The notes under the pieces are model-generated. The model was not told where the DNA came from and did not search any database. It saw nothing but the letters and a program-made list of their open reading frames with translations. From the NCBI GenBank assembly GCA_030727085.1, contig JANRCF010000064.1:394-5397 (forward strand): a DNA stretch of 5,004 nucleotides. Direction: 5' to 3'. This document shows, piece by piece, positions 1-5,004 of this stretch (its first letter is position 1; every line of letters begins with the position of its first letter). The translations under genes and the position numbers were made by a program. This DNA is from Alphaproteobacteria bacterium. GTDB lineage: Bacteria > Pseudomonadota > Alphaproteobacteria > Paracaedibacterales > CAIOTO01.

Positions 1-97
1 AGCCATAGACTGATTCCGTTGGCATACCAACAACATACCCATCAGTCAATAATGCAAGTGCTTTATTAAGTGTATTTTGGTTGTATTGTTCTATCAT
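1..97 (-). CDS. tsaC: Threonylcarbamoyl-AMP synthase (TsaC/Sua5/YrdC family), N-terminal fragment
   Basis: This is the 5' end of a gene that runs off the left edge of the window; only 32 codons are visible. The translation starts MIEQYNQNTLNKALALL and continues with a glycine turn, then VVGMPTESVYG. That block is the hallmark of the YrdC fold (G-x-v-V-x-x-PTE-[TS]-V-Y-G-L), which forms part of the ATP/threonine binding cleft. Family members condense threonine, bicarbonate and ATP to threonylcarbamoyl-AMP, the donor for t6A at position 37 of ANN-decoding tRNAs, in the cytoplasm. The ATG at 97-95 is chosen because a second upstream ATG (118-116) is out of frame and soon meets a stop, and because the spacing to the PTES block is normal. 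No strong Shine-Dalgarno is visible. The gene is divergent from rsfS. Whether it is the short TsaC or the longer Sua5 form cannot be seen here. Confidence 0.85.
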   Translation of the reverse strand, partial: MIEQYNQNTLNKALALLTDGYVVGMPTESVYG

Positions 98-257
98 TTT
101 GTAATTCTAACCATTAATTTTGTTGATGCTGTGCTAAACGACGATAAGATTTGCGCTGACATTAACATATCATTTTGTTTATTAATACCATTTATCTTGC
201 CGTCTTGCGTAACAGTTTTGTATAGTGTTTACGTATAACATAAAATGATGAAAATAA
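98..257. other. Divergent intergenic region between tsaC and rsfS
   Basis: This AT-rich 160-bp spacer separates two divergent genes, so it should hold promoters for both. A candidate for the plus strand is listed separately. I saw no convincing -35/-10 pair for the minus strand; the best is a TTACGC/TATTAA pair with a 19-bp spacer. There is no tRNA, hairpin-plus-T-tract or additional reading frame in it. Confidence 0.6.
197..226 (+). promoter_or_regulatory. Candidate sigma70-type promoter of rsfS-rlmH
   Basis: TTGCCG at 197-202 and TATAGT at 221-226 are 18 bp apart and resemble -35 and -10 boxes. Transcription would begin near 233, giving a leader of about 25 nt before the rsfS ATG. The call rests on consensus likeness alone in an AT-rich region, where such matches arise by chance. 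Confidence 0.35.
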
Positions 258-659
258 ATGAACACACATGAAATTGTAGATCTTGTAAAAACGTTACTAG
301 ACGATAAAAAAGCTGAACATGTAACCGTAATCGATTTAAACGGGCAGGGCGCTATTGTTGACTACATGATTATTGCATCAGGAACATCTAATCGCCATGT
401 AAGTGCTCTCGCAGGCTTCATTGCAAGTGAATTTAAATTACGTGGTATTCAAACTGAAACTGAAGGCACGCCTTTGTGTGATTGGGTATTGTTAGATATT
501 GGTGATGTGCTCGTGCATTTATTTCGTCCAGATGTACGTGAATTTTATAATCTCGAAAAAATGTGGGGCGATAAATCACCACGTCCATCGTCAGCTAAAC
601 CAAGTGACTTGGCTGCGCTATCCGCATCACATGCAGCGACATCAACAACTGAACAATAA
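258..659 (+). CDS. rsfS: Ribosomal silencing factor RsfS
   Basis: RsfS (Iojap/DUF143 family) binds protein uL14 of the large ribosomal subunit and blocks joining of the 30S subunit, which lowers translation when nutrients are short. The 133-residue product carries the family domain at about residues 5-104. It includes DYMIIASGTSNRHVSALA (residues 35-52; consensus D-Y-x-V-I-x-x-G-x-S-x-R-H-V), the EGTPLCDWVLLDIGDVLVHLF block (69-89; consensus EG-x-x-x-x-x-W-v-l-l-D-x-G-D-v-x-V-H-x-F) and the closing REFYNLEKMW (94-103). About 30 residues after this are rich in Ser, Ala, Pro and Thr and look like a disordered tail. The two ATGs just upstream (245 and 248) are in another frame, so 258 is the natural start; its ribosome binding site is weak and AT-rich. 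rlmH follows after five bases, so the pair is almost certainly one transcript. The usual upstream partner nadD is absent. Confidence 0.96.
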   Translation: MNTHEIVDLVKTLLDDKKAEHVTVIDLNGQGAIVDYMIIASGTSNRHVSALAGFIASEFKLRGIQTETEGTPLCDWVLLDIGDVLVHLFRPDVREFYNLEKMWGDKSPRPSSAKPSDLAALSASHAATSTTEQ

Positions 660-664
660 TCTTT

Positions 665-1102
665 ATGAAATATTTGCTGATAGCTGTTTCTGATATGCGA
701 AGCGGTGTTGAAAAAGACTTGTTTGAGCAGTATCAAAAACGTTTGACGCGCTCATTAGCAGTTGTTGAGCTAAAACAACGTAACTGTCCAAGCAGCGAAG
801 CCGCCGATATTCTAAAACATATTATTGCCGACGATTGGGTATGTGCACTTGATGAACGAGGTAAATCTGTGACATCACGTGAATTAGCTCAGCGAATAGG
901 CGATGCAGAGCAAGCGTTTAAGCGGGTTGTTTTTATCATTGGTGGTGCGGACGGTTTGGCAGATGACATTCGTGCTCGCGCAAATTTCTGTTTAAGCTTT
1001 GGAAAACTTACCTGGCCTCATCTATTGGTGAGAGGTCTTCTTGCTGAGCAGCTATATCGTTGCCAGCAAATAGCTGTTAATCATCCGTATCATCGAGACT
1101 GA
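665..1102 (+). CDS. rlmH: 23S rRNA (pseudouridine1915-N3)-methyltransferase RlmH
   Basis: RlmH is a SPOUT-class methyltransferase that uses S-adenosylmethionine to methylate N3 of pseudouridine 1915 in helix 69 of 23S rRNA, at the subunit interface of assembled 70S ribosomes. The 145-residue product is slightly shorter than E. coli RlmH (155). Recognisable parts are LFEQYQKRL (19-27), LDERGKSVTSREL (62-74), the cofactor-binding IIGGADGL (91-98), TWPHLLVRGLLAEQLYR (116-132) and the C-terminal NHPYHRD (139-145). The deep trefoil knot and the HPYHR end are what define the family, and both are intact. It lies five bases after rsfS and probably depends on translation or transcription of that gene, since no separate promoter is seen. 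It converges on the Smr-domain gene with 14 bp between the stop codons and no terminator in the gap. Confidence 0.97.
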   Translation: MKYLLIAVSDMRSGVEKDLFEQYQKRLTRSLAVVELKQRNCPSSEAADILKHIIADDWVCALDERGKSVTSRELAQRIGDAEQAFKRVVFIIGGADGLADDIRARANFCLSFGKLTWPHLLVRGLLAEQLYRCQQIAVNHPYHRD

Positions 1103-1116
1103 GATTTCCGGCTTTA

Positions 1117-1617
1117 TTATCGCATACGTCTAACGTGCACGTAAAAGGCTCCATCGCCTCCATCTTTGGGTTGTGCTTTATTAAAACTGACCACAAATTC
1201 TGGATGTTGATTGAACCAGTACGGCGCTAACTCATTAAGCACGCCGCCTTTTCCTGTGATAACGAGAACAAAATGCAAATTAGATGTTTGTGCCCAATTA
1301 AAAAAACGGTGCAAAGCTGATTCTGCCTCGGCACGTGTAAGCCCGTGTAAGTCAATACGGCCTTCAATACTTTTCTTTTTAATTTCTTTTGTTGTTAAAC
1401 GCTGCACTTGTTGGTGTGCCCAGCGTTCAGATGCTTCACCTTTCCATACACGCTCTTGCAGTATTACCTTAGGTGGTTTTTTTTGTAGGGTAATCTTTCC
1501 TTCAGAATTTCGCTCTGGCATTTCAGGGATAATTTTATCCTGTTGATTTTTAAGTGGTTTTATATTTTTTGCAAATAAATCCCAGATGTTTTCTTGTGTT
1601 TGATCATCATCTACCAT
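1117..1617 (-). CDS. Smr-domain protein (Smr/MutS2 C-terminal family)
   Basis: This 166-residue protein has a charged, probably flexible N-terminal half (residues 1-85) and a C-terminal Smr domain (about 87-166). The domain shows IDLHGLT (88-94; the family's D-L-H-G motif), TGKGG (121-125; the T/H-G-x-G motif), and then the GVLNELAPYWF...HPEF...A....GGDGAFYVHVRR ending typical of alphaproteobacterial members. Smr domains bind or cut nucleic acid. The stand-alone E. coli SmrB cleaves mRNA at collided ribosomes, and MutS2 acts on DNA recombination or on stalled ribosomes. Which of these applies to this clade is not established, and I cannot assign a substrate. The start ATG lies four bases after the mltA stop, so it is the last gene of the Tim44-mltA-smr operon. 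The alphaproteobacterial N-terminus (IWDLFAKNIKPL) supports this start. Confidence 0.93.
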   Translation of the reverse strand: MVDDDQTQENIWDLFAKNIKPLKNQQDKIIPEMPERNSEGKITLQKKPPKVILQERVWKGEASERWAHQQVQRLTTKEIKKKSIEGRIDLHGLTRAEAESALHRFFNWAQTSNLHFVLVITGKGGVLNELAPYWFNQHPEFVVSFNKAQPKDGGDGAFYVHVRRMR

Positions 1618-1621
1618 GTGT

Positions 1622-2716
1622 TTAACTTTTTGGCAGAAATACGTATAAGTGGCCTTTGCTATTCATTTTACCTGCAAAAAGGGTTGCTTGCTCGCCAAAG
1701 CCCCAGAAATAGTCAGCGCGAAGGCCGCCTTTAATGGCACCGCCTGTGTCTTGCGCAACTGTTAAGTGTTGCAAACGTTTGTGTCCATGAATTGGGTGCT
1801 CTATATCCAGCCACAGCGGAGTACCTAAGCCAATATATGATGGATCAACCGCAATGCTTCTTTTCGGTGTGAGTTCAACACCTTGCGATCCAATTGGGCC
1901 ATCACCAGCAGTTAATTCACGGAAGAATACATAGGATTCATTCGTTGACATAATATCTTCGGCTTGCTTTGGATGTTCTTTTAGCCATTTTCGAATAGAT
2001 TGCATAGAAACACTGCCAGGCTGAAATTCGCCACGCTCTAACAAAGTCTTGCCAATTGGATGGTAGAGATGCTTGTTCGTACCTGCGTACCCTATGCGCA
2101 ACATTTTGCCATTATCAAGTTTTACACGGCCAGAACCTTGAATTTGCACAAAGAACGCGTCAACTGCGTCATCTACCCAAACAAGCTCAAGTTTTTTGCC
2201 TTTTAAAGCACCTCGAACAATATCAGCGCGTGAAAACTTTACATTGACTGAATTGTTACTTGGATAGCGATAGAGAGGCGTCTTATAACGCCCATGGCGG
2301 CGCATTGATCCATGTAGAAGTGGTTCGTAATAACCTGTAAATTGGCCATCGAAATTGTTATCTAAGGATACTTTGTAAGATGTTAGATGTTTTTGAAACA
2401 GCGCCTTCCAGTGTGTTGGTTGACGTGAGTGCTCTGCTATAACAGCTGTACAAAATGCATTCCAATCTTTTAGCTTACCACTTAGTTTTGAATTTTGGGG
2501 AACAGGATAGTATTTATTTTGTTGTTTTAACATGACTTCGCAGGATCGTTTAAGCGCTGGCACTGCTTCTATGATTGTGTCATGTTCAAAAAAGGGGAGG
2601 CTATTTTGCAAGACAGGCTGATAAGACAGATTGCTTGTGCGCCTGGTTTCACAAGCACACATGATTAACGCCATTGAAATGAGAGCACCAGAGCGCAACG
2701 ATAAAAAATTAGGCAT
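1622..2716 (-). CDS. mltA: Membrane-bound lytic murein transglycosylase A (MltA), lipoprotein
   Basis: MltA (GH102) cuts the MurNAc-GlcNAc bond of peptidoglycan and leaves 1,6-anhydro ends; it acts in the periplasm. With the start chosen here it has 364 residues. Residues 1-22 form a signal peptide (basic start, then ALISMALIMCAC) with lipobox-like cysteines at 20 and 22, so it is probably lipid-anchored. The MltA domain shows FTGYYEP (126-132), KTPLYRYP (145-152), FFVQIQGSGRV (188-198) and RIGYAGTN (207-214). The 3D domain follows with RSIAVDPSYIGLGTPLWL (286-303) and VAQDTGGAIKGGLRADYFWG (320-339). The Asp in AQDTGG (323) is the likely catalytic acid, by analogy with E. coli MltA. The frame is open for 24 more codons up to an ATG at 2788, but that start would overlap the upstream gene by 80 bp and bury the signal peptide. 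The start at 2716 gives an 8-bp ATGCCTAA overlap instead. Confidence 0.95.
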   Translation of the reverse strand: MPNFLSLRSGALISMALIMCACETRRTSNLSYQPVLQNSLPFFEHDTIIEAVPALKRSCEVMLKQQNKYYPVPQNSKLSGKLKDWNAFCTAVIAEHSRQPTHWKALFQKHLTSYKVSLDNNFDGQFTGYYEPLLHGSMRRHGRYKTPLYRYPSNNSVNVKFSRADIVRGALKGKKLELVWVDDAVDAFFVQIQGSGRVKLDNGKMLRIGYAGTNKHLYHPIGKTLLERGEFQPGSVSMQSIRKWLKEHPKQAEDIMSTNESYVFFRELTAGDGPIGSQGVELTPKRSIAVDPSYIGLGTPLWLDIEHPIHGHKRLQHLTVAQDTGGAIKGGLRADYFWGFGEQATLFAGKMNSKGHLYVFLPKS

Positions 2717-3368
2717 TTTTTGATTCAGTTTTAACCAATAACCAGATAGAAGAGCTGGATGAAAATGTTCGTTTAAATGTCCAAACATCAGTAACTTTTG
2801 TTTTTAAACGCGCAGGATTATCAAAGCTTACGCCGTCTGCATTAACAGTTGCGAGCATTTGTTCACTTTGAAATTGGACGGTAATTGATGCGCTTGCCTT
2901 TGTTAACTTCATGTCAATTATTTCTGCCTCAACAAAATCAATTAAGGCTTCCATTTGTTGTTCGTTTTCCTGACGTGCATCGATCGCATCAGCAAATTTT
3001 GAATAAACTTCTTTGCTGAGTAATTTTTTGAGCTGAGTATGGTCGGCATTTGCATACGCCACAACGATCTTTTCAAAAGCTCGGCTGCAGCCACGTAAGA
3101 AGCTTTCTTCGCTAAAACTTGGATCATTTGCTTTTAATTCGGATAGTAAGCGATCAAAAGCTCGTGTAGGCTCGCTTGCCATTTCTGATGCAGGTGATTT
3201 GCGATTTGGTAAAACAATTACATTATCACTTTCAGCAACATGATTTGTTTCAACCTTTGCCGGTGTTGGCCAATCGCGCGTTTTTTCTTCACCTGTTCTT
3301 GTTCCAAGTACAGTCCATAGTCGGTAAAAAACAAAAGCGCTTAATGCTGCAAGTAAAACTATTTCCAT
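2709..3368 (-). CDS. Tim44-like (TimA-type) inner-membrane protein
   Basis: This 219-residue protein resembles the alphaproteobacterial relatives of mitochondrial Tim44. It has one N-terminal hydrophobic segment (residues 1-20, MEIVLLAALSAFVFYRLWTV, followed by GTRTGEE), a variable polar linker (25-80), and a Tim44 domain (about 85-215). The domain includes FLRGCSRAFEKIVVAYANAD (90-109), LLSKEVYSKFADAIDARQ (116-133) and DVWTFKRTFSSSSSIWLLVKT (194-214). In mitochondria Tim44 tethers Hsp70 to the TIM23 import channel. The bacterial proteins are bound to the inner membrane, but their role is not settled. It is first in an operon with mltA and the Smr gene, which is the usual place for it in alphaproteobacteria and suggests an envelope function. 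Its stop overlaps the mltA start by 8 bp, favouring coupled translation. Upstream lies a 265-bp intergenic region that holds neither secB nor fxsA, which often neighbour this gene. Confidence 0.9.
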   Translation of the reverse strand: MEIVLLAALSAFVFYRLWTVLGTRTGEEKTRDWPTPAKVETNHVAESDNVIVLPNRKSPASEMASEPTRAFDRLLSELKANDPSFSEESFLRGCSRAFEKIVVAYANADHTQLKKLLSKEVYSKFADAIDARQENEQQMEALIDFVEAEIIDMKLTKASASITVQFQSEQMLATVNADGVSFDNPARLKTKVTDVWTFKRTFSSSSSIWLLVKTESKNA

Positions 3369-3633
3369 CAGACTAACTTGATCTCTTTCTGAGAAGGTTT
3401 TATTTTTGTAATCATAACCTCAAACGTAAATTAATGAAATAGCATACACATTAATTTTTCCTCTCAACTATAGTTTATCGCATAAAAGATAAAAAAAGGA
3501 TTAATTGTTCTCATGGAATTTTTACGTTTTTTTTAGAAGCCCCCTATGCCTTGCACGTGTTTTGTGATCACAACATATTATGTGGAATTCTTCTAGCAAG
3601 TATCATTCTCATTAGTCATGAATTACAGATGAT
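3369..3633. other. Divergent intergenic region upstream of Tim44-like gene and small ORF
   Basis: This 265-bp AT-rich spacer lies between divergent genes. Towards the Tim44-like gene there is a TATAGT hexamer on the minus strand (3472-3467), inside the palindrome AACTATAGTT (3466-3475), but no good -35 at the right distance. Towards the small ORF there is a candidate promoter with an embedded palindrome (separate entry). No reading frame of useful length, RNA gene or GC-rich terminator is visible. An eight-T run at 3526-3534 has no hairpin in front of it. Confidence 0.6.
3551..3581 (+). promoter_or_regulatory. Candidate promoter with embedded 12-bp palindromic operator
   Basis: TTGCAC at 3551-3556 could serve as a -35 box. 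Possible -10 boxes are CATATT at 3574-3579 (17-bp spacer) or TATTAT at 3576-3581 (19-bp spacer). The perfect palindrome TTGTGATCACAA occupies 3562-3573, between the two boxes, where a bound dimeric repressor would block RNA polymerase. The half sites touch (TGTGA directly followed by TCACA), so this is not a CRP/FNR site, which needs a gap. The regulator is unknown. One perfect 12-bp palindrome is expected by chance in a 5-kb stretch, so position is the main argument. Confidence 0.3.
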
Positions 3634-3873
3634 GTGATTATTCAGGGCAGTTCAACTATTCAACGTGTTGCTCGTGGCTCGAAAGCAAGAAAAAATGTTC
3701 AATCAATGGTTGAGCTTGATAAGCATATATCAGCTTTGCGTAATGCTATTGCCGATAGGACTGCCGGTGTTATTGCTGCAGATGCGGAAGTGTTAAGTGG
3801 ATTATCAGAAGCGGAGAAAAAGATTTATGCACGCTTACGCAATGTGCATTTGTTTGATAAACAGAAAAAATAA
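3634..3873 (+). CDS. Small hypothetical protein with an IQ-type motif
   Basis: I do not recognise this 79-residue product. It begins at a GTG, the only standard start in frame after a stop codon at 3619-3621; ATT at 3622 or an internal ATG at 3706 (55 residues) are the alternatives. No clear Shine-Dalgarno precedes any of them. Residues 9-22, IQRVARGSKARKNV, fit the complete IQ motif [FILV]-Q-x3-[RK]-G-x3-[RK]-x2-[FILVWY] that binds calmodulin-family proteins in eukaryotes. The rest (25-79) is predicted by eye to be helical and charged, with a lysine-rich end (DKQKK), and there is no signal peptide or membrane segment. Codon use resembles the neighbouring genes. It stands alone on the plus strand, divergent from the Tim44-like gene and convergent with the Lon-related gene. 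It could also be the remaining 3' end of a decayed longer gene, or a chance frame. Confidence 0.5.
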   Translation: MIIQGSSTIQRVARGSKARKNVQSMVELDKHISALRNAIADRTAGVIAADAEVLSGLSEAEKKIYARLRNVHLFDKQKK

Positions 3874-3913
3874 TGATGCTAGGTAGTGCTTGCCTGAAGG
3901 TTTCTCACTAGCA
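3865..3913 (-). terminator. Candidate Rho-independent terminator of the Lon-related gene
   Basis: TGCTAG at 3877-3882 pairs perfectly with CTAGCA at 3908-3913. The 25-base loop can form an inner GCC-TGAA-GGT helix. On the minus strand this stem follows the Lon-related stop closely and is followed by TCATTATTTTTT (3876-3865), a U-rich stretch in RNA. The stem is short, half GC, and has a long loop, so the call is weak. It overlaps the end of the small plus-strand ORF. On the plus strand no T-tract follows the stem. Confidence 0.35.
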
Positions 3914-3916
3914 CAA

Positions 3917-5004
3917 TCACTTAAACTTCTTTGAATGCCCTTTGCTTACCAAATGGTGATAGTGCATCAAATTCTTTTCAACTTTATCGAATAAAAGCCC
4001 TCTTTTAAAGTCAAAGAATGGGTATTTAGTACTATGCGCGCCTGTTTGATCGTGAGTGATTCCACATTGCATTCCAAGCATTAGCTCAATTGCTTCAAAT
4101 ACAGTATCAACAGGCCAGATTGAGAATCGACCTTGCTTCATGTCTTCAACAATGTTTTCATGAAGTGTCAAATTAACAACGTTTGCGCGTGGTACGATGA
4201 CGCCTTGTGTTCCTGTAAAACCTTGTGTTTCACACACGCGGTGAAATCCTTCAACTTTATAGTGCGTTCCACCAATTGGTTGTGTCACCCCAAATTGATT
4301 CATTGATCCAGTTATTGCAATATCTTGCCGCACAGGTAGGCCTGATAATGACGATAAAATTGCGACCACTTCTGCCATGGAGGCACTGTCGCCATCAATA
4401 TCTACATAGCTTTGCTCGAATGTAAGGGAACACGTGTAGGACAAAGGAAACTTTTGCGCAAAGAACCCATTTAGGAATCCTTCTAAAATCATGGCGCCTT
4501 TTTGTTGAATAGGACCTGCCATTTCCGTTAGACGTTCAATATTAAGCACACCAATATCGCCAGCATAACTACGTGCCGAAATGCGGCAGGGTAATCCGAA
4601 ATTATGATCGCCAGTGCTTATGACAGAAAGTCCATTGACCTGACCAATGCTTGTGCCCTGTGTATCAATTAGAATTTGGCCTGCTTGAATGTCGTCGTGA
4701 TTTCTATCTTCAGATGTGGCATTACGAATCCTGCGCATAGAAAGCGTCTTGTATATGGCGTCTTTTGTAATGTATTTAGTGTCACCTACATTAACGCCTG
4801 CTTCCAATAACACATCAGCAATTTGTTCAAAGCGTGCACTTAGCTTTTCACGATGCCCAACCCAGCGAGCACTGCAGCCAAGCAAATAATCAAGCGCGTT
4901 ATCATCAATTGGTTTGCCCGTTAATCGTAGTGAATTGTGACGTAATAATTGGCGATATACATGGACATTATCTTCAGTTGCAGGCATATCGGCATCAATA
5001 TCTG
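3917..5004 (-). CDS. Lon-related ATP-dependent protease (LonH/YcbZ-like), C-terminal part
   Basis: This is the 3' portion of a gene that continues past the right edge. The frame stays open upstream of the ATG at 4987 to the window end, reading DIDADMPATED, so that ATG is internal. Counting from it, residues 1-88 are the end of the ATPase/helical part. The S16 protease domain follows with GQILIDTQGTSIGQVNGLSV (103-122), the IERLTEMAGPIQQKGAMILEG block (150-170), FEQSYVDIDGDSASMAE (190-206), the TGSMNQFGVTQPIGGTHYKV stretch (226-245) and GTQGVIVPRANV (259-270). The Ser-Lys dyad is Ser201 (codon 4387-4385) in DGDSASMA and Lys244 (4258-4256) in GGTHYKVEGF. These blocks match the Lon-related family typified by E. 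coli YcbZ/LonH, not classical Lon or the ComM/RadA relatives that lack proteolysis. The family is thought to degrade proteins in the cytosol, but substrates are mostly unknown. After the domain there is a tail of about 45 residues ending in a basic GHSKKFK. Confidence 0.95.
   Translation of the reverse strand, partial: DIDADMPATEDNVHVYRQLLRHNSLRLTGKPIDDNALDYLLGCSARWVGHREKLSARFEQIADVLLEAGVNVGDTKYITKDAIYKTLSMRRIRNATSEDRNHDDIQAGQILIDTQGTSIGQVNGLSVISTGDHNFGLPCRISARSYAGDIGVLNIERLTEMAGPIQQKGAMILEGFLNGFFAQKFPLSYTCSLTFEQSYVDIDGDSASMAEVVAILSSLSGLPVRQDIAITGSMNQFGVTQPIGGTHYKVEGFHRVCETQGFTGTQGVIVPRANVVNLTLHENIVEDMKQGRFSIWPVDTVFEAIELMLGMQCGITHDQTGAHSTKYPFFDFKRGLLFDKVEKNLMHYHHLVSKGHSKKFK

Noticed and set aside
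499..693. Open frame of 64 codons on the plus strand across the rsfS-rlmH junction
   Set aside because: It overlaps the conserved RsfS domain in another frame and the start of rlmH; its product has no family likeness.
1211..1546. 111-codon open frame on the plus strand, antisense to the Smr-domain gene
   Set aside because: It lies wholly within a gene with clear family motifs on the other strand; its product is Cys- and Ser-rich with no recognisable domain.
2056..2247. Short plus-strand frame inside mltA; similar ones at 3176-3376 (inside the Tim44-like gene) and 4225-4425 (inside the Lon-related gene)
   Set aside because: All are antisense to convincing genes and show no domain or start signal.
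3526..3550. Terminator at the T-run near 3530
   Set aside because: There is no GC-rich inverted repeat before the run, and no plus-strand gene ends nearby.
3562..3573. CRP or FNR binding site
   Set aside because: Those sites need a gap between half sites (TGTGA-N6-TCACA or TTGAT-N4-ATCAA); here the half sites abut.
3618..3632. ATG at 3618 as the start of the small ORF
   Set aside because: It is out of frame with the ORF and meets a stop after four codons (MNYR). A one-base indel would join it to the ORF, so a sequencing error or decay is conceivable, but nothing else supports it.
1..5004. CRISPR array, insertion sequence, tRNA or rRNA
   Set aside because: I found no regular direct repeats, transposase motifs, terminal inverted repeats or cloverleaf-like sequence.

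Overview
The window looks like chromosomal DNA from an AT-rich (roughly 40% GC by eye) alphaproteobacterium. The evidence is the run Tim44-like protein, MltA, Smr-domain protein on one strand, which is a familiar alphaproteobacterial arrangement, together with an RlmH whose GGADGL and TWPHLLVRGLLAEQLYR blocks read like alphaproteobacterial RlmH. The low GC content would suit a host-associated lineage such as Holosporales/Paracaedibacterales or Rickettsiales, but the lineage is an inference and is not proven here.

Layout from left to right: (1) the first 32 codons of a TsaC/Sua5/YrdC-type threonylcarbamoyl-AMP synthase on the minus strand, running off the left edge; (2) a 160-bp divergent intergenic region with a candidate promoter for the plus strand; (3) rsfS and rlmH, five bases apart on the plus strand, both acting on the ribosome; (4) a tight minus-strand operon that reads Tim44-like membrane protein, then MltA lytic transglycosylase, then Smr-domain protein, and meets rlmH tail to tail with only 14 bp between stops; (5) a 265-bp intergenic region with a perfect 12-bp palindrome placed between plausible -35 and -10 elements; (6) a 79-residue plus-strand reading frame of unknown function, started by GTG, that carries a full match to the eukaryotic IQ (calmodulin-binding) motif; (7) the C-terminal part of a Lon-related (LonH/YcbZ-like) protease on the minus strand, with its Ser-Lys dyad visible and its ATPase part beyond the right edge.

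Functionally, the left half concerns translation: tRNA t6A synthesis, ribosome silencing, and modification of 23S rRNA helix 69. The centre is an envelope cluster (Tim44-like, MltA) with an Smr nuclease-type domain. The right side is protein quality control. Most of the window is ordinary conserved chromosome. The element most worth following up is the small IQ-motif ORF and its upstream region. It is the one reading frame that belongs to no family I recognise, and its motif would make sense in a bacterium living inside a eukaryotic cell.
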